Numbered from the stretch's first letter, positions 53,164 through 62,802 are shown. The stretch: DNA of 64,000 nt from Tamlana carrageenivorans (GCF_002893765.1 NZ_CP025938.1:2221001-2285000), one strand, 5' to 3'. Program-made: numbers and translations. Notes: generated from the letters alone by a model not told the origin.

Positions 53164-54216
53164 ATGAAAGTAGATTATATAGTTGTAGGTACTGGTATTG
53201 CAGGCATTTGTTTCTGTGAGTTGTTAAGTGCTCAAGGGAAAAGCTTCGTTGTGTTAGACAATGGCTCACAAAAGTCATCTGCAGTTGCAGGTGGATTATA
53301 CAATCCAGTTGTTTTAAAACGCTTTACCTCGGTTTGGAAAAGCGATGTACAATTAGCCTTAGCTTTGCCTTTTTATCAGCAGTTAGAAGAAAAACTAGTC
53401 GTTAAATTGGATTATAAAATTCCTGTGTACCGTAAGTTTGCTTCATTGGAAGAACAAAACAATTGGTTCTCGGCCTGTGATAAACCTTTACTTTCTAAAT
53501 GGCTTTCTCCCAAAGTCATTAAAAATTCAAATGCGGCTATTGATGCGCCTTTTGGTTTTGGTGAAGTATTGGATACCGGACGAATCGATGTTAAGACGCT
53601 TGTAGATACTTACCAACAAAGGTTAAAAGAGGGAGATTTGTTTATTGAAGAAGGTTTTGACTATGATTTGCTCATAAATAAACCTGATTCGATACAGTAT
53701 AAGGCTATTCAAGCGAAACACATTGTTTTCTCGGAAGGCTTTGGTATTAAACAAAACCCCTTTTTTAATTACTTACCATTAGTTCCTGCAAAAGGGGAGT
53801 TGCTTATTATTCATGCACCTGAACTTAAAATTAACTATGTACTAAAAGCTGGAGTCTTCCTAATTCCATTAGATAACGATCAATACATTGTAGGGGCCAC
53901 TTATGAGTGGAAGGATTTAATAAATAAAACGTCAGATAAGGCTCGAACAGAACTTTTATCAAAATTAAAAAAACTGATTGATTGTCCGTTTGAAGTCGTT
54001 ATTCAAGTTGCAGGGGTTCGACCTACCGTGAAAGACCGTCGTCCTTTGGTGGGACAACATCCTGAATTTAAAAATCTTTATGTTTTAAACGGACTAGGCA
54101 CCCGAGGCGTGATGATAGGTCCTTATGTAGCAAAGCAGTTGTATGACTATATTGAACATCAGACGCCTTTAGAAGACGACATAGATATCAAAAGATTTCA
54201 GGGTTTGATGACTTAA
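53164..54216 (+). CDS. FAD-dependent oxidoreductase (DAO/glycine oxidase-like)
   Basis: A 350-residue protein with an N-terminal dinucleotide-binding fold (MKVDYIVVGTGIAGICFCEL; an atypical GTGIAG in place of GxGxxG) and the C-terminal VAGVRPTVKDRRPLVGQHPE and NGLGTRGVMIGPYVAKQLYD that complete FAD binding, matching the D-amino-acid/glycine oxidase group. The substrate is unknown. The start at 53164 is preferred (a 53146 start adds six residues and overlaps a promoter element). This family is often found directly after gldN in flavobacteria, here in the same direction past a terminator. Confidence 0.85.
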   Translation: MKVDYIVVGTGIAGICFCELLSAQGKSFVVLDNGSQKSSAVAGGLYNPVVLKRFTSVWKSDVQLALALPFYQQLEEKLVVKLDYKIPVYRKFASLEEQNNWFSACDKPLLSKWLSPKVIKNSNAAIDAPFGFGEVLDTGRIDVKTLVDTYQQRLKEGDLFIEEGFDYDLLINKPDSIQYKAIQAKHIVFSEGFGIKQNPFFNYLPLVPAKGELLIIHAPELKINYVLKAGVFLIPLDNDQYIVGATYEWKDLINKTSDKARTELLSKLKKLIDCPFEVVIQVAGVRPTVKDRRPLVGQHPEFKNLYVLNGLGTRGVMIGPYVAKQLYDYIEHQTPLEDDIDIKRFQGLMT

Positions 54217-54301
54217 ATAAAAAGGTGTTGGTACAAGTTAATCGATGCTTGCGTTAGGGATTGAGGCATTTGTTGAAGCTCTTTTTTTGTTTTTCTCAAA
54301 A

Positions 54302-54376
54302 AAAAAAGCGACTGCCGAAATATTTATATTCATGAGCTCTTTAATTTAATATAGAAAACAGTGAATAAAGCCCGAC
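54302..54376 (-). repeat. 75-bp intergenic repeat, copy 2 (inverted relative to 8820-8894)
   Basis: Reverse complement of copy 1 with a single mismatch (TTTATATTC here for TTTAAATTC). It lies in the spacer between the oxidoreductase and the DUF983 gene and does not overlap either. Its near-identity across 45 kb implies recent copying or functional constraint. Confidence 0.85.
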
Positions 54377-54397
54377 CCTTGTAGTAACGCCAAAACC

Positions 54398-54784
54398 TTA
54401 ATTTTCCTTGGTAATCGTTTTATCGTAGTGCATAAAAATATTAATCCATATGTTTCGGGAAAGCCTTAAAATAATGGGCATACATACAATTAACGTGATG
54501 ACTATGGATATAAAAATAGCGTTTACTCCAGCGTTAAATACAAAAAAAGCGATAACAAATGCGGCCACAGCAAAAGCAATACCTACAGCGTAGCTTACAT
54601 ACATGGAACCGTAGAAAAAAGAAGGTTCGATTTTGTATTTAGTATGACAATGCGAGCATTTTTCATGCATATCTAAGGCTTCCGAGAGGATGTAAGGATT
54701 TTTGTTTTTAAACATAGATTCTTCATGACATTTCGGACAGGCTCCTGTGAAAATACTATATAATTTAGATCCTTTTTTAAACAT
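54398..54784 (-). CDS. DUF983 family zinc-ribbon membrane protein
   Basis: A 128-residue protein with a four-cysteine zinc ribbon (FTGACPKCHEESMFK near residue 15, then EKCSHCHTKYKIEPS near 43) and two C-terminal membrane helices (YAVGIAFAVAAFVIAFFVF; AIFISIVITLIVCMPIILRL). This matches DUF983 proteins, whose function is unknown. Transcribed opposite to the ABC-F gene from a divergent 86-base gap. Confidence 0.85.
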   Translation of the reverse strand: MFKKGSKLYSIFTGACPKCHEESMFKNKNPYILSEALDMHEKCSHCHTKYKIEPSFFYGSMYVSYAVGIAFAVAAFVIAFFVFNAGVNAIFISIVITLIVCMPIILRLSRNIWINIFMHYDKTITKEN

Positions 54785-54795
54785 ATAATTTAATG

Positions 54796-54828
54796 TATTT
54801 TTGCGGCTTCAATCGCAAGACAAAAATA
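54796..54828. promoter_or_regulatory. Divergent -7 elements for the DUF983 and ABC-F genes
   Basis: TATTTTTG at 54796-54803 reads toward the ABC-F gene (68 bases before its ATG). CAAAAATA at 54821-54828 is TATTTTTG on the minus strand and reads toward DUF983 (37 bases before its ATG). The two transcripts would run across each other's box and overlap by about 10-40 bases. Confidence 0.55.
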
Positions 54829-54870
54829 GCATATTAAACATATAACACTTGTGATAAAAGTTACATTTCT

Positions 54871-56784
54871 ATGATGAACATTCATAATTTATCGATTTCA
54901 TTTCAAGGGGAATACCTGTTTGAAGATATTACATTCAAACTGGGTCATGGTGATCGTATAGGGTTAATAGGGAAAAATGGTGCCGGTAAATCGACAATGC
55001 TTAAAATCTTATCGAAAGAAATGGAGCCTAATACCGGACAAATTGCGGCCGATAAAGATCTTAAAATTGGATTTTTAAAGCAGGACATCGATTTTATTTT
55101 AGGTAGAACTGTTCTAGAAGAATCCTATGAGGCTTTTACCGAGATTAAAGAAGTTGAAGCTAAAATGGCTGCCGTAAATAATGAAATGGCAGAGCGTACC
55201 GATTATGAAAGTGAAGGTTATCATCAATTAATGGTCGATATCAATGAGCTTCAACACCAATATGAGATATTAGGAGGCTATAACTACCAAGGCGATACCG
55301 AAAAAATACTTCAAGGTTTAGGTTTTAAGCGTGAAGACTTCGATAAGTTAACCGATACTTTTTCGGGTGGATGGCGTATGCGTATTGAATTGGCGAAATT
55401 ATTACTTCAGAATAACGATATATTACTTCTGGATGAGCCTACCAACCACCTCGATATTGAATCTATTATTTGGTTGGAAGGGTTTTTAAGAAATTATTCG
55501 GGTGCCGTGGCTATTGTGTCGCACGATAAAATGTTTTTAGATAACGTTACAAACCGAACCATCGAAATTTCATTAGGACGTATTTACGATTATCCAAAAC
55601 CTTATTCGCAATTTTTGGTATTACGTGAAGAACTGAGAACCCAACAACTGGCTTCGCAGAAAAATCAGCAAAAGCAAATTGAGCAAACTGAAAAGTTAAT
55701 TGAAAAGTTTCGTGCTAAAGCTTCTAAAGCCACTATGGCACAATCCTTAATTAAAAAGCTGGATAAAATTGATAGAATTGAAGTTGATGAGGATGATAAT
55801 AGTGTTATGACGCTTAATTTCCCGGTATCTATTACGCCAGGGAAAGTGGTTGTTGAGGCTGAAGGTGTTTCTAAAAGCTATGGTGATAATCAGGTTTTAA
55901 AGAATATTGACTTATTGATTGAACGCGATAGTAAAACTGCTTTTGTTGGTCAAAACGGACAAGGAAAGTCAACACTAGCCAAAATTATGGTTGGTGATGT
56001 GAAATATAACGGACATTTAAAGCTGGGGCATAATGTTCAAATTGGATATTTCGCCCAAAATCAAGCCGAGTACCTAGACGGAAATAAAACCGTTTACGAT
56101 ACCATGGTTGATGCAGCTAATGAAACCAATAGAAGTAAGGTACGTGATATTTTAGGATCCTTTTTATTTCGTGGTGAAGAAGCCGATAAGTATGTGCGTG
56201 TGCTTTCTGGTGGTGAGCGAAATCGTTTAGCTTTAGCCAAATTAATGCTGCAACCATTCAATGTTTTGATTATGGATGAGCCTACCAACCACCTGGATAT
56301 TAAATCTAAAAATGTACTGAAGGATGCTTTAAAACGTTTTGAAGGGACTTTAATTTTAGTATCTCACGATCGTGATTTCTTGCAAGGCTTAACAAATGTG
56401 GTTTACGAGTTTAAAGATCATAAACTTAAGGAGTATTTGGGTGATATTGATTTTTACCTAGAGCAGCGACAAGTAGAAAGTTTAAGAGAAGTTGAAAAGC
56501 GCACCGTGGTTAAAACAGAAGTGCCAAAGGAGAAAAAACAGCATTCTTACGAAGATCAAAAGAAACTCAAGTCTTTAAATAATAAGCTGAGTAATGTAGA
56601 GTCTAAAATCAATCAGTTAGAACGAGATATTAAAGCCATTGATCTCGAACTTGAAGTGAATTACGAAGAAACCACATCGCAACCTAATTTTTTTGATAAC
56701 TACCAGAAAAAGAAAACGGATTTGGAAGCGCTTGTAGAGAAGTGGGAAGCTATTCACATGGAAATAGATGCTTTTGAGTTATAG
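54871..56784 (+). CDS. ABC-F family ATPase (ribosome-associated)
   Basis: Two ATP-binding cassettes without membrane helices, as in translation-factor ABC-F proteins. Walker A is GLIGKNGAGKST near 33 and AFVGQNGQGKST near 358, signatures are TFSGGWRMRIELAKLL and VLSGGERNRLALAKLM, and Walker B/His loops are ILLLDEPTNHLD and VLIMDEPTNHLD. A linker (about 250-315) and a C-terminal coiled coil (KSLNNKLSNVESKINQLERD) follow. The 637-residue length is that of Uup/YheS-type proteins. The exact subgroup and any antibiotic-resistance role are not clear. Confidence 0.93.
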   Translation: MMNIHNLSISFQGEYLFEDITFKLGHGDRIGLIGKNGAGKSTMLKILSKEMEPNTGQIAADKDLKIGFLKQDIDFILGRTVLEESYEAFTEIKEVEAKMAAVNNEMAERTDYESEGYHQLMVDINELQHQYEILGGYNYQGDTEKILQGLGFKREDFDKLTDTFSGGWRMRIELAKLLLQNNDILLLDEPTNHLDIESIIWLEGFLRNYSGAVAIVSHDKMFLDNVTNRTIEISLGRIYDYPKPYSQFLVLREELRTQQLASQKNQQKQIEQTEKLIEKFRAKASKATMAQSLIKKLDKIDRIEVDEDDNSVMTLNFPVSITPGKVVVEAEGVSKSYGDNQVLKNIDLLIERDSKTAFVGQNGQGKSTLAKIMVGDVKYNGHLKLGHNVQIGYFAQNQAEYLDGNKTVYDTMVDAANETNRSKVRDILGSFLFRGEEADKYVRVLSGGERNRLALAKLMLQPFNVLIMDEPTNHLDIKSKNVLKDALKRFEGTLILVSHDRDFLQGLTNVVYEFKDHKLKEYLGDIDFYLEQRQVESLREVEKRTVVKTEVPKEKKQHSYEDQKKLKSLNNKLSNVESKINQLERDIKAIDLELEVNYEETTSQPNFFDNYQKKKTDLEALVEKWEAIHMEIDAFEL

Positions 56785-56825
56785 ATATTTAAGGTTTTTT
56801 TAACTTTTTGAGGAAAAGTATTGGG

Positions 56826-56833
56826 TAATTTTG
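56826..56833 (+). promoter_or_regulatory. -7 promoter element for the efflux operon
   Basis: TAATTTTG fits TAnnTTTG, 26 bases before the adaptor ATG at 56860. A TTG at 56808-56810 precedes it at 15 bases, slightly shorter than the usual 17-23. It overlaps an in-frame TTG at 56821 that I do not use as a start. Confidence 0.55.
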
Positions 56834-56859
56834 GCGACTACACCGCTAAAATATTGACC

Positions 56860-57993
56860 ATGCGAAAAATTATACTTTCTGTAATAGGCGTTTTGCTTAT
56901 TATCTTTTCCTTCATCGGAGCTCAAAAATTGATTGCCAGTAAAAACAAGCCAAGGCCTGTAAAGGAAAAGATTATTAAAACGGTATTTACCGATACAGTA
57001 AAGAATACCACCATAAAAATTGTTATTCCTGCAACAGGAAGTTTAGTAGCCAAGCGTCGCGTAGAATTATATGCCGAAGTACAAGGCGTTTTTAAACCTT
57101 CGCATAAACTTTTTAAGCCTGGCCAAACCTATACGAAAGGGCAAACATTAATACATATTGATGCTAATGAATATTACGCTAGCGTGCAGGCCGAAAAAAG
57201 TAATCTTTACAACAGCTTGTCTGCAATCATGCCCGATTTACGACTCGATTTCCCTGAAGTTTATCAAAAGTGGCAAAACTATCTTAATGGCTATAACATA
57301 AATAAAAGCACGCCTGCATTGCCGAAAATGTCCTCCGATAAGGAAAATTATTTCATCACGGGTCGTGGTATTGTTTCTAGCTATTACAAAGTTAAAAATT
57401 TGGAACAACGCTTGGCAAAATATCGAATTTCTGCACCTTTTACGGGAGTACTTACTCAAGCATTGGTAACACAAGGCTCTTTAGTTCGAAGTGGTCAAAA
57501 ATTAGGAGAATTTATCGATCCGTCGGTTTATGAGATGGAAGTGGCATTAAGTGAAAATTATGCCAGTTTGTTAAAAGTTGGTGAGCCAGTTATTTTAAAT
57601 AGTTTAGATGATACCGAAACCTATAAAGGGCTCGTTTCTCGAGTAAATGGAAGTATCGATGCCACCACGCAAACTATTACCGCTTATATTGATGTTGAAA
57701 ATGAAACCTTAAAAGAAGGCATGTATTTAGAAGCAGAAATTAATGCTAAAGAGGAAGAAAATGCTATTGAAATTGATAGGAACTTATTATTGGAAAACGA
57801 TCAAGTTTTTGTGGTGCGTGATAGTATTTTAGATACCATGCCCGTAAAACCTGTTCATTTTTCGGAAACCAGTGTTGTTTTAAAAAATATTCCAGACGGA
57901 ACCGTGATACTAGAAAAAAATGTTCCAGGAGCATATGCAGGAATGCTAGTAAAACCATTTAAAGAAGTAATATCTAAAAAAGACGCTAAGTAA
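56860..57993 (+). CDS. RND efflux periplasmic adaptor (membrane fusion protein)
   Basis: Links the inner-membrane RND pump to the outer-membrane channel. The 377-residue protein (start at the ATG 56860; an upstream TTG at 56821 would overlap the promoter box) begins with an N-terminal anchor (IILSVIGVLLIIFSFIGAQK). It has the lipoyl/barrel-sandwich halves (IPATGSLVAKRRVELYAEVQ; KYRISAPFTGVLTQALVTQG), a short helical hairpin, and the beta-barrel (VILNSLDDTETYKGLVSRVN). The stop overlaps the pump start (TAATG). Confidence 0.92.
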   Translation: MRKIILSVIGVLLIIFSFIGAQKLIASKNKPRPVKEKIIKTVFTDTVKNTTIKIVIPATGSLVAKRRVELYAEVQGVFKPSHKLFKPGQTYTKGQTLIHIDANEYYASVQAEKSNLYNSLSAIMPDLRLDFPEVYQKWQNYLNGYNINKSTPALPKMSSDKENYFITGRGIVSSYYKVKNLEQRLAKYRISAPFTGVLTQALVTQGSLVRSGQKLGEFIDPSVYEMEVALSENYASLLKVGEPVILNSLDDTETYKGLVSRVNGSIDATTQTITAYIDVENETLKEGMYLEAEINAKEEENAIEIDRNLLLENDQVFVVRDSILDTMPVKPVHFSETSVVLKNIPDGTVILEKNVPGAYAGMLVKPFKEVISKKDAK

Positions 57994-60900
57994 TGAGGAA
58001 ATTAATAGCCTATTTTATTAAGTATCACGTTGCTGTTAACGTGTTTCTTTTAGCGTTTTTTGTATTTGGTGTTATTGGTTTGTTTTCACTTAAATCGTCT
58101 TTTTTCCCTTTAGTAGATTCTAAAATTATTAATATTAGTATTGCTTATCCAGGGGCTTCTCCACAAGAAATTGAAGAGGGTGTGGTTTTAAAAATAGAAG
58201 ACAACCTTAAAGGTCTTCGAGGTATCGATCGTGTAACTTCGGTTTCTAGGGAAAATAGTGGTACCATTACAGTAGAAATTGAAAAGGGTGAAAATATAGA
58301 TTTCATGCTTTTGGAAGTTAAAAATGCCGTAGATCGTGTACCGTCCTTTCCAACAGGAATGGAACCTTTAATTGTAGCCAAGCGCGAGGAGGTTCGCGAA
58401 ACGATTTCTTTCGCTTTAAGCGGAAAAAATGTGCCGCTTGCCACGCTAAAGCAAATTGGGATGCAAGTAGAAAACGATTTAAGAGCCATACCAGGCATTT
58501 CACAAATTGAAGTGACCGGTTACCCAGAAGAAGAAATAGAAATAGCCGTAAACGAAAGTAGTTTATTGGCTTATAATATTAGTTTTTCCGATGTATCACA
58601 GGCTATTAGTGGCTCTAATATTCTGGTTACTGGTGGGAATATTAAAACAGATGCCGAAGAATATTTAATTCGTGCAAACAACCGGGCCTATTATGGTGAC
58701 GAGTTATCCAATATTGTGGTTAAGGCTACTAATGACGGAAAAACAGTTAGACTTAAAGATGTCGCTATTATTCGCGATCGATTTTCGGAAACGCCAAACG
58801 CCACATTTTTTAATGAAGATTTAGCAGTAAATGTTACCGTAACAAGTACAAATTCAGAAGATTTAATTTCTTCAGCCGATAAAGTTAAAGCTTATATAGA
58901 AGGGTATAATCAAAGCCATATTAACGTGAGGCTTAATGTTGTTCAAGACCGATCGATCACCCTAAAACAACGTACGCAATTATTAACCGAGAATGCTATT
59001 GTAGGAATGCTATTGGTTTTAACGTTTTTGTCTTTGTTTTTAAATACCCGACTGGCTTTTTGGGTCGCTTTTGGATTACCCGTGTCTTTCTTGGGGATGT
59101 TTATTTTTGCAGGGCAGTTTGATGTCACCATTAATGTGTTGTCTCTTTTCGGTATGATTATCGTCATTGGAATTTTAGTTGATGATGGTATTGTAATTGC
59201 CGAAAATATTTATCAGCATTACGAAAAAGGAAAATCGCCTATTCAAGCAGCCATCGATGGTACTATGGAAGTGATCCCTCCAGTGGTATCAGCCATTATT
59301 ACCACGCTTTTAGCATTTTCGTTATTTCTTTTTTTAGATAGTAGAATCGGAGAATTTTTCAGTGAAGTTTCAGTCATCGTTATTCTAACCTTAGTAGTTT
59401 CATTAGTAGAAGCTCTCATTATTCTTCCGGCGCACTTGGCGCATTCCAAAGCCTTAATGAAACCTGTTGAAGAAGAAAACCCTTCAAAAATCAAATTGTT
59501 TTTTGCTAAAATGAGAGGTATCAATAAACTAGGGGATAAGATTATGACTTTCCTTAGAGACAAGATTTATAGTCCTGTTTTTGATTTTGTTTTAGAATTT
59601 AAGATGTTATCACTCGGAATTTTTGTGGCCATATTAGTTTTAACCTTTGGCGCCATTGGTGGTGGAATTATCGGGATGACTATATTTCCTTCCATTGCAA
59701 GCGATCGTGTAAGTGTGCAACTCGATATGCCTAATGGTACCAATGTGAAAATCACAGATTCTATAATTTCTATGATTGAGCAAAAGGCTTTTATTGTAAA
59801 TAAAGAGTTTACCGAAACCTATTTAAAAGGTACCGATAAAGAATTGTTTGAAAACACCATATTAAAACTAAACAGTTCCTCTAGTGCTACCTTGCAATTA
59901 AACATGCTTCCTGGTGAAGAGCGTCCGGATGCCATTAGTGCTAGTTTGGTCGCCAACCGATTACGGGAATTGGTGGGGCCCGTAATAGGTACCGAGCGTT
60001 TAATTTTTGGTTCAGGAGGTAATTTTGGTGGTAGTCCTGTTTCGGTGTCACTGTTAAGTAATAATATTAATGACTTAAAAGGTGCTAAAGTAGCCTTGAA
60101 AAAAGTCCTTCAGGAAAACCCCTTATTAAAAGATGTTGAAGATAACGATCCTGCAGGTATTAAAGAAATTCGTTTAGAACTAAAAGAAAGTGCCTATTTA
60201 TTAAATTTGAATTTAAGAAGCGTTATGGAACAAGTGCGTGCTGGTTTTTTTGGTGTACAAGCACAACGCTTTCAACGTGGTCAAGATGAAATCCGCGTTT
60301 GGGTGCGTTACGATCGTTCCAACCGAGAATCTATAAATAATTTGGATGATATGCGCATTGTCACGCCATCAGGTAGCCGTGTTACTTTAAAAGATATAGC
60401 AACCTATACCATCGAACGTGGTGATGTTGCCATTAATCACTTGTCAGGACAACGTGAAATTCAGGTGTCGGCCGATTTAAAAGACCCGAGTACAAGTTCG
60501 ACAGATATTTTAGACGATATTAAAGCCCGTATAATTCCTGAAATTCAATCGCAATACCCTACAATTTCAGCCTCATTCGAAGGTCAAAAAAGGGAAGCTA
60601 ATAAATTATCATCTTCATTAACAAAAGCAGGTGTTCCCATATTGTTACTTATTTATATTACCATAGCCTTTACCTTTAGAAGTTATAGTCAACCTATTTT
60701 ACTAATTCTATTAGTGCCGTTTAGTTTAACAGCGGTAGGTTGGGGACATTGGTTACTTGGGTTTCCAGTAAATGTACTCTCCCTTTTGGGTATCATTGCT
60801 TTAATTGGTATTATGGTAAACGACGGCCTGGTATTAATAGGAAAGTTTAATAGTAATTTGAGAGAAGGGATGACTTTTGATGACGCCCTTTCCGAAGCTG

Positions 60901-61190
60901 GAAAATCAAGGTTTAGAGCCATATTCTTAACCTCATTAACTACCGTAGCAGGATTAGCACCATTGTTGCTAGAAAAAAGTAGGCAAGCCCAGTTTTTAAA
61001 ACCAATGGCCATTTCTATTTCTTTCGGAATTGCATACGCTACCATTTTAACCTTATTAGTACTCCCTTTGTTTTTGTCATTTAGTAACGATATTAAAAGA
61101 CATATCAAATGGTTAGTAACAGGTGAAAAAGTTACAAAAGAAGAAGTTGAACGCGCGATAAAAGAGCAAAATGAAGAAAATGCACATTAA
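57993..61190 (+). CDS. RND efflux permease (AcrB/HAE1-type)
   Basis: Proton-driven inner-membrane pump, 1065 residues with two sets of membrane helices around large periplasmic loops. Hallmarks: YPGASPQEIEEGVVLKIED near 50, GMIIVIGILVDDGIVIAENI (with the Asp-Asp proton relay) near 390, GIIALIGIMVNDGLVLIGKF near 937 (second repeat) and TSLTTVAGLAPLLLEKSRQA. The substrate cannot be told from sequence. It overlaps the adaptor by one base and the TolC gene by 20 bases, forming a complete tripartite operon. Confidence 0.95.
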   Translation: MRKLIAYFIKYHVAVNVFLLAFFVFGVIGLFSLKSSFFPLVDSKIINISIAYPGASPQEIEEGVVLKIEDNLKGLRGIDRVTSVSRENSGTITVEIEKGENIDFMLLEVKNAVDRVPSFPTGMEPLIVAKREEVRETISFALSGKNVPLATLKQIGMQVENDLRAIPGISQIEVTGYPEEEIEIAVNESSLLAYNISFSDVSQAISGSNILVTGGNIKTDAEEYLIRANNRAYYGDELSNIVVKATNDGKTVRLKDVAIIRDRFSETPNATFFNEDLAVNVTVTSTNSEDLISSADKVKAYIEGYNQSHINVRLNVVQDRSITLKQRTQLLTENAIVGMLLVLTFLSLFLNTRLAFWVAFGLPVSFLGMFIFAGQFDVTINVLSLFGMIIVIGILVDDGIVIAENIYQHYEKGKSPIQAAIDGTMEVIPPVVSAIITTLLAFSLFLFLDSRIGEFFSEVSVIVILTLVVSLVEALIILPAHLAHSKALMKPVEEENPSKIKLFFAKMRGINKLGDKIMTFLRDKIYSPVFDFVLEFKMLSLGIFVAILVLTFGAIGGGIIGMTIFPSIASDRVSVQLDMPNGTNVKITDSIISMIEQKAFIVNKEFTETYLKGTDKELFENTILKLNSSSSATLQLNMLPGEERPDAISASLVANRLRELVGPVIGTERLIFGSGGNFGGSPVSVSLLSNNINDLKGAKVALKKVLQENPLLKDVEDNDPAGIKEIRLELKESAYLLNLNLRSVMEQVRAGFFGVQAQRFQRGQDEIRVWVRYDRSNRESINNLDDMRIVTPSGSRVTLKDIATYTIERGDVAINHLSGQREIQVSADLKDPSTSSTDILDDIKARIIPEIQSQYPTISASFEGQKREANKLSSSLTKAGVPILLLIYITIAFTFRSYSQPILLILLVPFSLTAVGWGHWLLGFPVNVLSLLGIIALIGIMVNDGLVLIGKFNSNLREGMTFDDALSEAGKSRFRAIFLTSLTTVAGLAPLLLEKSRQAQFLKPMAISISFGIAYATILTLLVLPLFLSFSNDIKRHIKWLVTGEKVTKEEVERAIKEQNEENAH

Positions 61191-62496
61191 AACCTTTGTT
61201 GCTACGATTTTATTATTTACACACGCATCGCTAGTAGCTCAAGAAGTCCTTACCCAGGAAAAAGCAGTAAGCTTGGCCTTAGGAAATAACTATGGTATTA
61301 AATTGGTTGGTAAGGATGTAGAAATAGCTACAAACAATGCCGATATATTAAATTCGGGCTATCTACCTACGTTAACAGGAAGTGCTGGTGCTACCATTAA
61401 TAAGGATAATACAGAGGCCGAGTTTTCAGATGGCAGGGTTACCGAACTTAAAGGCGCCGAGAGTTCACGATATAATGCTTCTGTAGATTTAAATTATGTG
61501 TTGTTCGATGGCCTAGGCCGTTCATATAATTACAAACGCTTAAAAGAAACGAAAGCACTAACCGAACTTCAAGCCCGTGCAACCATAGAAAATACGGTTA
61601 TGCAATTGTTTACCATATATTATAATGTAGCCGAGATTGCCGATAACTATAATGCGATCTCTCAAACCTTCGAGATTTCTAAAGACCGATTAAAAAGATC
61701 GCAGTATCAATTTGAGTACGGTCAAAACACAAAATTAGATGTCCTTAATGCCGAAGTGGATATCAATAATGATAGTATCACACTTTTAAATACAAGGCAA
61801 CAACTTAGAAATTTTAAACGAGACTTAAACTTGGTTTTAGGAAATACCGTTCCAAATGAATTTGATGTCGATACCAATATCGGTTTTAATACCATTTATG
61901 ATAAGGAAGCGCTTAAACAAAAAGCCATAGCAAACAACGTTAGTATATTACAAGCCAATAAAAATATCGACATTAGTATGCTCGGTATTAATTCCGAGAA
62001 ATCGGCTTTCTTGCCAACTGTTGGCTTGGTAGGAAGCTATGGATGGAATCAAAATGATAATAATGCGGCATCTTTCGTGTCAACTTCTACCAGCTACGGA
62101 CTTTCGGGAGGCGTTAACCTAAGGTGGGATCTCTTTGATGGCGGTAGTACGATCACCCGTGTTAAAAATGCCAAAATTAATTTAGAAGCTCAGAAAATTC
62201 AAAAGGAACAGTTACTTGTAACTTTAGAACGCGACTTTAATAATGCCTGGGATAATTATCACAACCGTTTAAATATTTTTAGACTGGAAGAAGATAACAT
62301 TCGAACCTCTCAAAACAACTTCGATCGAACACAAGAGAAATTCAAACTCGGGCAAGTTAATTCTATCGAGTTTCGTCAGGCGCAACTCAACTTGTTAAAT
62401 GCAGAACTCAATAGAAACAAAGCCAAGTACCTGGCTAAAATTGCCGAATTAGAAATGCTACAAATTAGTGGTGAACTTTTAAATGTAGAATTTTAA
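61171..62496 (+). CDS. TolC-family outer-membrane channel
   Basis: Exit duct for the RND pump. The 441-residue protein has a signal peptide (MKKMHIKTFVATILLFTHAS) and the two duplicated helical repeats of TolC proteins: EKAVSLALGNNYGIKLVGKD at the start, RSQYQFEYGQNTKLDVLNAE near 180, SAFLPTVGLVGSYGWNQND near 275 and EKFKLGQVNSIEFRQAQLNL near 395. Starts inside the end of the pump gene (ATG at 61171 or 61180). A terminator lies about 95 bases after the stop. Confidence 0.92.
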   Translation: MKKMHIKTFVATILLFTHASLVAQEVLTQEKAVSLALGNNYGIKLVGKDVEIATNNADILNSGYLPTLTGSAGATINKDNTEAEFSDGRVTELKGAESSRYNASVDLNYVLFDGLGRSYNYKRLKETKALTELQARATIENTVMQLFTIYYNVAEIADNYNAISQTFEISKDRLKRSQYQFEYGQNTKLDVLNAEVDINNDSITLLNTRQQLRNFKRDLNLVLGNTVPNEFDVDTNIGFNTIYDKEALKQKAIANNVSILQANKNIDISMLGINSEKSAFLPTVGLVGSYGWNQNDNNAASFVSTSTSYGLSGGVNLRWDLFDGGSTITRVKNAKINLEAQKIQKEQLLVTLERDFNNAWDNYHNRLNIFRLEEDNIRTSQNNFDRTQEKFKLGQVNSIEFRQAQLNLLNAELNRNKAKYLAKIAELEMLQISGELLNVEF

Positions 62497-62588
62497 AGAA
62501 TCACTGTATCTTAAACAGCCATTAGAGGGGAGAGGCGCGCAACTTTGTCATTAACCTATATATTAGGTAAAGTGATATTCAAAAATAT

Positions 62589-62633
62589 AAGGTTATATAA
62601 GGATGCTTAATCTTTATATAACCTTTCTTTTTT
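62589..62633 (+). terminator. Terminator after the efflux operon
   Basis: AAGGTTATATAA, a loop of about 17 bases, and TTATATAACCTT form a 12-base stem, followed by TCTTTTTTA. About 95 bases after the TolC-type stop. Confidence 0.85.
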
Positions 62634-62778
62634 AGGAGAAAATAAGCATAACGATCTTAATTAGCCTTTCGGCGGAAGTATTCGCGTTAAGTTTCATCAT
62701 TGGTATTTCATATTTATAATATGAGGGGAGTGCATGTTTTTTTTAGTTTGGTTTCCAGCTGAAGCCTACTAACGGTTG

Positions 62779-62802
62779 TCACCCTAAGCTTGTCGAAGGG
62801 CA
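62779..62802 (+). repeat. Short widespread intergenic repeat (CCCT-AAGCTTGTCGAAGGG type)
   Basis: TCACCCTAAGCTTGTCGAAGGGCA has the form of a common intergenic repeat I know from many Bacteroidota and other genomes (CTTCGACAAGCTCAGGGTGA on the other strand), with CCCT...AGGG self-complementarity. The surrounding stretch 62634-62940 has no gene and no other support for function. Confidence 0.6.

Noticed and set aside
56821..56859. TTG start for the RND adaptor
   Set aside because: It overlaps a -7 promoter box (56826-56833); the ATG at 56860 gives the membrane anchor at the N-terminus.
60689..61108. Minus-strand open frame of 139 codons inside the RND pump gene
   Set aside because: It is an antisense shadow; its hydrophobic pattern mirrors the membrane helices on the coding strand.
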